Shown piece by piece: positions 59,962 through 64,000 of a stretch of 64,000 bases of DNA. The position numbers were made by a program, and so were the translations under genes. This DNA comes from Rubinisphaera italica (GTDB lineage: Bacteria; Planctomycetota; Planctomycetia; Planctomycetales; Planctomycetaceae), in NCBI RefSeq assembly GCF_007859715.1, contig NZ_SJPG01000001.1:2568728-2632727 (forward strand), written 5' to 3'. Below the pieces are notes generated by a model. It was not told where the DNA came from. It saw only the letters and a program-made list of their open reading frames with translations, and made no database searches. The stretch's first letter is position 1. The number at the start of each line of letters is the position of its first letter.

Positions 59962-60794
59962 GAAAGCCCTCCCGACCAGGCATGCACGAGTAAACTGTGG
60001 AAAAACATGAAAATGAGTAACGAGTATGTTGCCGGGATATGTATGAATAACCAGACTTTGAGAGCACCCTGCATAACATATTGAGCATCGAGTTGATATT
60101 TGCGCTTCAATAGCTTTTCGATTTCATTCATTATCTGCTGTTCATCTTCATTCATGTAACGACGATGATCAGTGACTGCCTGCAAGACAATTCGCCAGCG
60201 TCTGCTGGAGTTTCCCAGTAAATGTGAAAGAACAGCCGGGCGTCCTACAACGAATGCGCGAAGGTTATCGCGGTAGAACTCTGGGATTTCTGTCTGACCA
60301 GAATTTGAGCTGCAGTTGAGTGACAGGATTTCAATTTGATCATGCAGTTTTCGTCTCAAAACGGGGATGTATTCAAAGAAAACCTCATCTCCCAGATTCG
60401 ACAATCGACTGGGATATGTTCTTGTCATGTACAATCCAATGATTCCACTAAAGAAGACGAGCAGGTAATTGAGTGCCAGTATGCTTTCGAACATGCCTGT
60501 TGGAACATTGAACTGGAGATGAATTGCAAAGACAAGAGCAGTCAATAATCCGCAATAAATATGAAACTGCATCCAGAGTGAGGAACTTCCGAGTGGAAGT
60601 GAGGGTAACTTTTTTCGGAGATTATACAGAGACAGATACACGATCATAACGGACAGCGTCCATCCAGATATGTAAGAACCTGATAATGTTGTCTTTTTGA
60701 TAATCCAGACCAGCATGATTGCAGCAGCAATCAGCAGGGTAAAAACGAGACTGAGTGTGCGGCGAATCGTAAAAGACTTCATCGTTTGAACCAT
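59958..60794 (-). CDS. Membrane protein, candidate b-type cytochrome
   Basis: 278 residues with five membrane helices (about 14-32, 40-58, 76-94, 104-124 and 248-270). Helix 3 has H78 and H92, and the last helix has H252 and H266, each pair H-x13-H, plus H271. Two helices with histidines 14 apart are the classic bis-His ligand set for two stacked b hemes. A cytoplasmic or periplasmic loop of about 120 residues separates helix 4 from the last helix. It overlaps the ferredoxin gene by 16 bases and the decaheme gene by 4 bases. Heme binding is inferred from spacing; the family is not named. Confidence 0.75.
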   Translation of the reverse strand: MVQTMKSFTIRRTLSLVFTLLIAAAIMLVWIIKKTTLSGSYISGWTLSVMIVYLSLYNLRKKLPSLPLGSSSLWMQFHIYCGLLTALVFAIHLQFNVPTGMFESILALNYLLVFFSGIIGLYMTRTYPSRLSNLGDEVFFEYIPVLRRKLHDQIEILSLNCSSNSGQTEIPEFYRDNLRAFVVGRPAVLSHLLGNSSRRWRIVLQAVTDHRRYMNEDEQQIMNEIEKLLKRKYQLDAQYVMQGALKVWLFIHIPATYSLLIFMFFHSLLVHAWSGGLS

Positions 60795-62590
60795 TGAGCA
60801 GCCGTTTCATAACTTCCGAGATCGAGTCGGACCAAGGCATCGTGCGGGCAGGCGTTCTGACAGGCAGGTCCGGTGATCTGATCGGAACATAAATCGCATT
60901 TGGTTGCTTTTTCAATTGGCTGCCACTCTGGATCCAGTGGTGTCAATTTACGGACAACCTGGGTTCCATCCGCCTGACGTTTTGTTGTCTGAGTTGGGTA
61001 AATGAGGTTTCCATTTTGATCTCGTATCTGCACCATCCGGATGGCATCGTAAGGGCAATTGTTTGCACAGGCACCGCAGCCGATACAGGTCAGATCGTTC
61101 ACAATGACCTCGCCTGCCAGAGAATTACGATGAATGGCGCCTGTGGGACACTGAATCATACAAACCGGATCGGCACAATGCATGCAGGCATTGGCGATCA
61201 TGTATTTATCATGCACTGGCCCCTGCCTTAAGAAGCGGGGATTCTGATCGTGAGTGGCTGCACAGGCGCGGACACAGTCGTCACAGCGAGTACAACGATC
61301 CAAGTCAATTACCATCGTCGCTGAGCCGTTGACGAATCGTCTTTCCACCAGAAATTCCATCAGCCCATTGTCCAAATGGGTAGTATTCTGCGGAGTGTTC
61401 GATCCCTTCAGACCTGAATAAGTTGTTTTATTTTTTTGGCGATCAAACAACTCTTCGAGAACGGCCAATTCAAAGATCGCACTGGGGATAAAAACAACAG
61501 TGACATAACCAACTGCTCGCAGGGAATGATGTAAGTGTGTCGGTTTGCCATCCCGCCAGCTTTCAACAACCTCGGCAACACCGAAAGCGTGCCCCGGTGT
61601 GAGGTAGCTGATAGTTCGATGGCCATTGTTATATCGATGGCTGACTCGGGCAATCCCGCTACGAATAATATAGATACCTTCGACATAATCACCTTCTCGA
61701 GCAATGAGAGGCTCATGAGCCAGATTGGAAGCCGTTCCATGCTCGACCAGACTGAGGAACGAATCGACTTGATCGTATTTTCCATATGTTCTGAGTTCGG
61801 CATGATTAAATACATGCTGCGAGAGTGATCTTTTACGTTCGTGATCCTCCTCAGTGGCATTTTCGTCGATTGACAAGTGCTCGAAGTACGACGAATTCTT
61901 CAAAAACGAATATAAGCCGTAGGCACGAAATCGCATGTCGATTTGCGTTTTGAGCCAGGGAGCTTTATTCATCAAATCGCGTATTCCCTGCCAGCGAACC
62001 TCGAGGATTTCGCAGTCTCCATCGGCAAAAACCGTCGCCGATCGTTCGAGGCGGCCCAGTGCAGACTGTTCCCCAAAAAAATCGATGGCATCGATTCGCG
62101 TGGTCTTATGGCAATCGACAATATGATTGAAGTCCTGGAGATAAATTCGAGATGATTTCGAATTTTCTGAATAGGCTTGCGGTGCGTATGAAGCGAGATC
62201 ACGCTGTTCGATTTCAGGGGATCGATTGAAGCACTGCTTGAGAATTTCCAGCACACTTTTTCGTTTTCTTTGTGGCTGCCCAAGCAATTCGGGAGGAATA
62301 CTGTTTTGGGCTCGCTCGATAACGACTCTGACAGAACCGGAAAGGAGGAAAAAAGCTGAATTGCCCCATTCCCCTTCGCGAATAATGATTTCTCCTTCTT
62401 TGCAATTCATCAAACGGGAATCGTTTTTCAGAATGCCTGCAAGCGGTAATCGGTCATTGAAGTTTTCCGGATCGATCATCCCTTGGGAAAACAGCGGCAT
62501 TTGCAAGAGATATTCAACATTTTCGTCAGTCATCTCATCGCAAAAGGGAATTCCCCAGCGTTCCAGACGATTGATTTTCACTTCACTCAT
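60779..62590 (-). CDS. Fusion: two cNMP-binding-like domains + four-cluster ferredoxin
   Basis: 603 residues, no signal peptide, so cytoplasmic. Domain 1 (about 28-230) is CRP-like: EGEIIIREGEWGNSAFFLLS and an interrupted DFFGEQSALGRLERSATVFA. Domain 2 (about 285-400) repeats the fold: LIAREGDYVEGIYIIRSGIA and PGHAFGVAEVV. From about 425 comes a polyferredoxin of the DmsB/HybA kind with four [4Fe-4S] sites: CTRCDDCVRAC, CMHCADPVCMIQCP, CIGCGACANNCP and CDLCSDQITGPACQNACP. The design suggests electron transfer gated by a nucleotide, or by a signal sensed by the CRP-like folds. It overlaps the membrane-protein gene. Confidence 0.92.
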   Translation of the reverse strand: MSEVKINRLERWGIPFCDEMTDENVEYLLQMPLFSQGMIDPENFNDRLPLAGILKNDSRLMNCKEGEIIIREGEWGNSAFFLLSGSVRVVIERAQNSIPPELLGQPQRKRKSVLEILKQCFNRSPEIEQRDLASYAPQAYSENSKSSRIYLQDFNHIVDCHKTTRIDAIDFFGEQSALGRLERSATVFADGDCEILEVRWQGIRDLMNKAPWLKTQIDMRFRAYGLYSFLKNSSYFEHLSIDENATEEDHERKRSLSQHVFNHAELRTYGKYDQVDSFLSLVEHGTASNLAHEPLIAREGDYVEGIYIIRSGIARVSHRYNNGHRTISYLTPGHAFGVAEVVESWRDGKPTHLHHSLRAVGYVTVVFIPSAIFELAVLEELFDRQKNKTTYSGLKGSNTPQNTTHLDNGLMEFLVERRFVNGSATMVIDLDRCTRCDDCVRACAATHDQNPRFLRQGPVHDKYMIANACMHCADPVCMIQCPTGAIHRNSLAGEVIVNDLTCIGCGACANNCPYDAIRMVQIRDQNGNLIYPTQTTKRQADGTQVVRKLTPLDPEWQPIEKATKCDLCSDQITGPACQNACPHDALVRLDLGSYETAAQWFKR

Positions 62591-62638
62591 TCCGCTCGAT
62601 TTCCTTTCCGGATTCCCTTCGTTTTGCGTCTCCGAAAT

Positions 62639-63841
62639 TTACGGTTGCAGGACATCCCCAACGGGATTACCGGTATCTTCAAAAAAGACATCGAGTGCTT
62701 CGAGCTTCGAGCCATTTCCCAAGGCAGCCATGAACTGGTTGGCGGCTTCAGAAATCACGCGTGCGGAATCTGCGGCAGCTGCACGCGTTGGCTCATCCAG
62801 ATCATCGAATTTTTCAAACTCTTCGAGTACGATTGTTAACGATTCGACAGCTTCTTCATTCAACGGAGGGACAACGGAATCATCCGGTTCCAGCAAGACT
62901 TCAACATACTCATCCAGAAAGTCGGCACCATCCTCGACGATTCCGATCAGGTCATCTGCATAGCGATTCTCAAACGCTTCTTCATTTGGCAGGTTTGCCA
63001 GATAATTGAAGGCAACTTCCATGCGGGCGAGTTGTTCGACAATCATGTAAACACGTTGGCGCTGAGTGGGAGATAAACCCCGACGCAAAGTATCCAACGT
63101 AGGAGCCTTGGCATTATTCCTTTGATTGAGGTGGAAATTATGACGAACTTCTCCACTCAAATAGGGAATGAGTTCAAATTTATCGAAACTGACAGGATGG
63201 CCAATTTCTTCACTGATCAACTCGGGATCACCAATCAGATGACAGCTCATACATTGTTTGGCCATCAGGTATTGCCTTCCAGGACGGACCATGCCCGCTT
63301 GATCACAAAAGTCGATACGGCTTTGGAAATGCTGAGAAGTTTCCTGTTCTAAGCGAGTCGTGTTAGGTCCGTAAACGGCATGACGATTCAACCAGCCCCC
63401 TTCACCGCCGGAAGCTCCGTGACAAGACTCGCAGGAGGTTCCTGTTTCAACAAACTTTCGACCGAAACGCTGCTCTTTAGGAGCCGTATGACATTGATAA
63501 CATCGGTCGAGTGAACCATGCTTTTCAAAATATCTTTTGGCGATGGTATCTTTATTCAACTCAAAGCGATTAACGGTATTGTTGAAATGTTCCGTCGAAA
63601 GCCAGGATGCAAACTCGGAGCGATGGCAGTCCAGGCAGGCACGAGCACCCAGAAATAATGAACGATCATTTGAGCGATGATATTCCTTGCGGACTTCAGT
63701 TGAAACTGACTTGATGGTTGAGGGCTGATTGTCATCAGCACCATGCAGGTTCATCCAACCTGTGAAAATAAACAACAGGCTTCCACAACAGAAAACTGAA
63801 ATCATCCTGATATTATTACCCAAGAATTTCCTTACGGCCAC
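62639..63841 (-). CDS. Exported tetraheme cytochrome c (cytochrome c554-like)
   Basis: 400 residues. GTG start with GGGAG six bases upstream; an internal ATG 12 codons later is weaker. A signal peptide with long n-region (SVFCCGSLLFIFTGWMNLHG) is followed by four CxxCH motifs: CLDCHRSEF, CYQCHTAP, CESCHGASGGEGGW and CMSCHLIG, within the first 200 residues. This order, with WLNRHAVYGP, resembles the cytochrome c554 family. The second half is helical and acidic with no hemes (about 240-400). It lies 48 bases upstream of the ferredoxin fusion gene in the same operon and 53 bases downstream of a further gene that runs off the window. Confidence 0.9.
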   Translation of the reverse strand: MAVRKFLGNNIRMISVFCCGSLLFIFTGWMNLHGADDNQPSTIKSVSTEVRKEYHRSNDRSLFLGARACLDCHRSEFASWLSTEHFNNTVNRFELNKDTIAKRYFEKHGSLDRCYQCHTAPKEQRFGRKFVETGTSCESCHGASGGEGGWLNRHAVYGPNTTRLEQETSQHFQSRIDFCDQAGMVRPGRQYLMAKQCMSCHLIGDPELISEEIGHPVSFDKFELIPYLSGEVRHNFHLNQRNNAKAPTLDTLRRGLSPTQRQRVYMIVEQLARMEVAFNYLANLPNEEAFENRYADDLIGIVEDGADFLDEYVEVLLEPDDSVVPPLNEEAVESLTIVLEEFEKFDDLDEPTRAAAADSARVISEAANQFMAALGNGSKLEALDVFFEDTGNPVGDVLQP

Positions 63842-63894
63842 CTGAGACTCCCAGTCTTGAGAATACTGTCCGAATACCTTCGATCCATTTTCAC

Positions 63895-64000
63895 CTATGG
63901 TGTATAAGGAGTTCCTTTGGGCTTGTCGAGATCATCGACCAACTTGTCCAATTTCGCAAGGTCGTCTGCATCTGCATCCTCGGCAAAAGACTTTACAATA
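63895..64000 (-). CDS. C-terminal end of an upstream gene of the redox operon
   Basis: The last 34 codons of a minus-strand gene entering from the right edge. They read VKSFAEDADADDLAKLDKLV followed by DDLDKPKGTPYTP and TAG at 63895-63897. The segment is acidic and helical; the family cannot be identified. It ends 53 bases before the tetraheme cytochrome start, so it is probably the preceding operon member. Confidence 0.6.
   Translation of the reverse strand, partial: IVKSFAEDADADDLAKLDKLVDDLDKPKGTPYTP

Overview
The window reads as a chromosomal segment of a planctomycete (order Planctomycetales, moderate G+C). The evidence is the set of lineage-typical families: two DUF1501 proteins, a PSD1/planctomycete-cytochrome giant paired with one of them, a DUF1559 pseudopilin with an H-X9-DG tail, three exported sulfatases, Tat-dependent Gfo/Idh and phosphoesterase proteins, a secreted PQQ-type propeller, and an archaeal-type formylmethanofuran:H4MPT formyltransferase. 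No rRNA, tRNA, CRISPR array or prophage was recognised.

Layout. 1-8 kb is housekeeping: an unknown partial gene and proS on the minus strand, then a YhaM-like exoribonuclease and RNase R in one plus-strand pair, a PQQ-propeller protein, a RidA protein and a 28-codon very basic protein. 8-20 kb carries a FixJ-type regulator, ftr (C1 transfer), a GT39-like membrane protein, an unknown exported protein, a sulfatase, a patatin, a 2-Cys peroxiredoxin, a small membrane protein and a HAMP/SpoIIE phosphatase. 20-26 kb is a minus-strand MacB-type ABC export operon (permease, lipoprotein, adaptor, ATPase, permease) headed by a cysteine-rich exported peptide. 26-33.6 kb holds a solo DUF1501 protein, a long gene-free repeat-bearing stretch, an NTF2-like protein, a Gly-rich protein and a large arylsulfatase.

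33.9-35.8 kb is a decay zone. A broken IS5-type transposase abuts a truncated TolC/CusC-type gene, and that gene is interrupted by a 101-bp miniature element. A 90% identical copy of this element lies at 13.9 kb, exactly between two convergent genes, and a diverged third copy lies just downstream of the TolC remnant. The element has imperfect terminal inverted repeats, TA target duplications and two internal hairpins, one of which shows a compensatory change.

36-57.7 kb is secreted catabolism: the DUF1559 pseudopilin, an aldehyde dehydrogenase, a beta-helix/diheme cytochrome fusion, a sterol-desaturase-like protein, an esterase, a phosphoesterase, a propeller protein, an SGNH hydrolase, a decayed DUF4288-like gene, an exported KatG, a sulfatase, a Gfo/Idh protein and the DUF1501/PSD1 pair. 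57.8-64 kb is the most striking block: a tightly packed or overlapping minus-strand operon with a tetraheme cytochrome, a protein joining two cyclic-nucleotide-binding-like domains to four [4Fe-4S] clusters, a membrane protein with two H-x13-H helices (candidate diheme b), and a membrane-anchored decaheme cytochrome with a Cys-rich cytoplasmic N-terminus. I read it as an uncharacterised membrane electron-transfer chain linking cytoplasmic Fe-S chemistry to periplasmic multiheme cytochromes.
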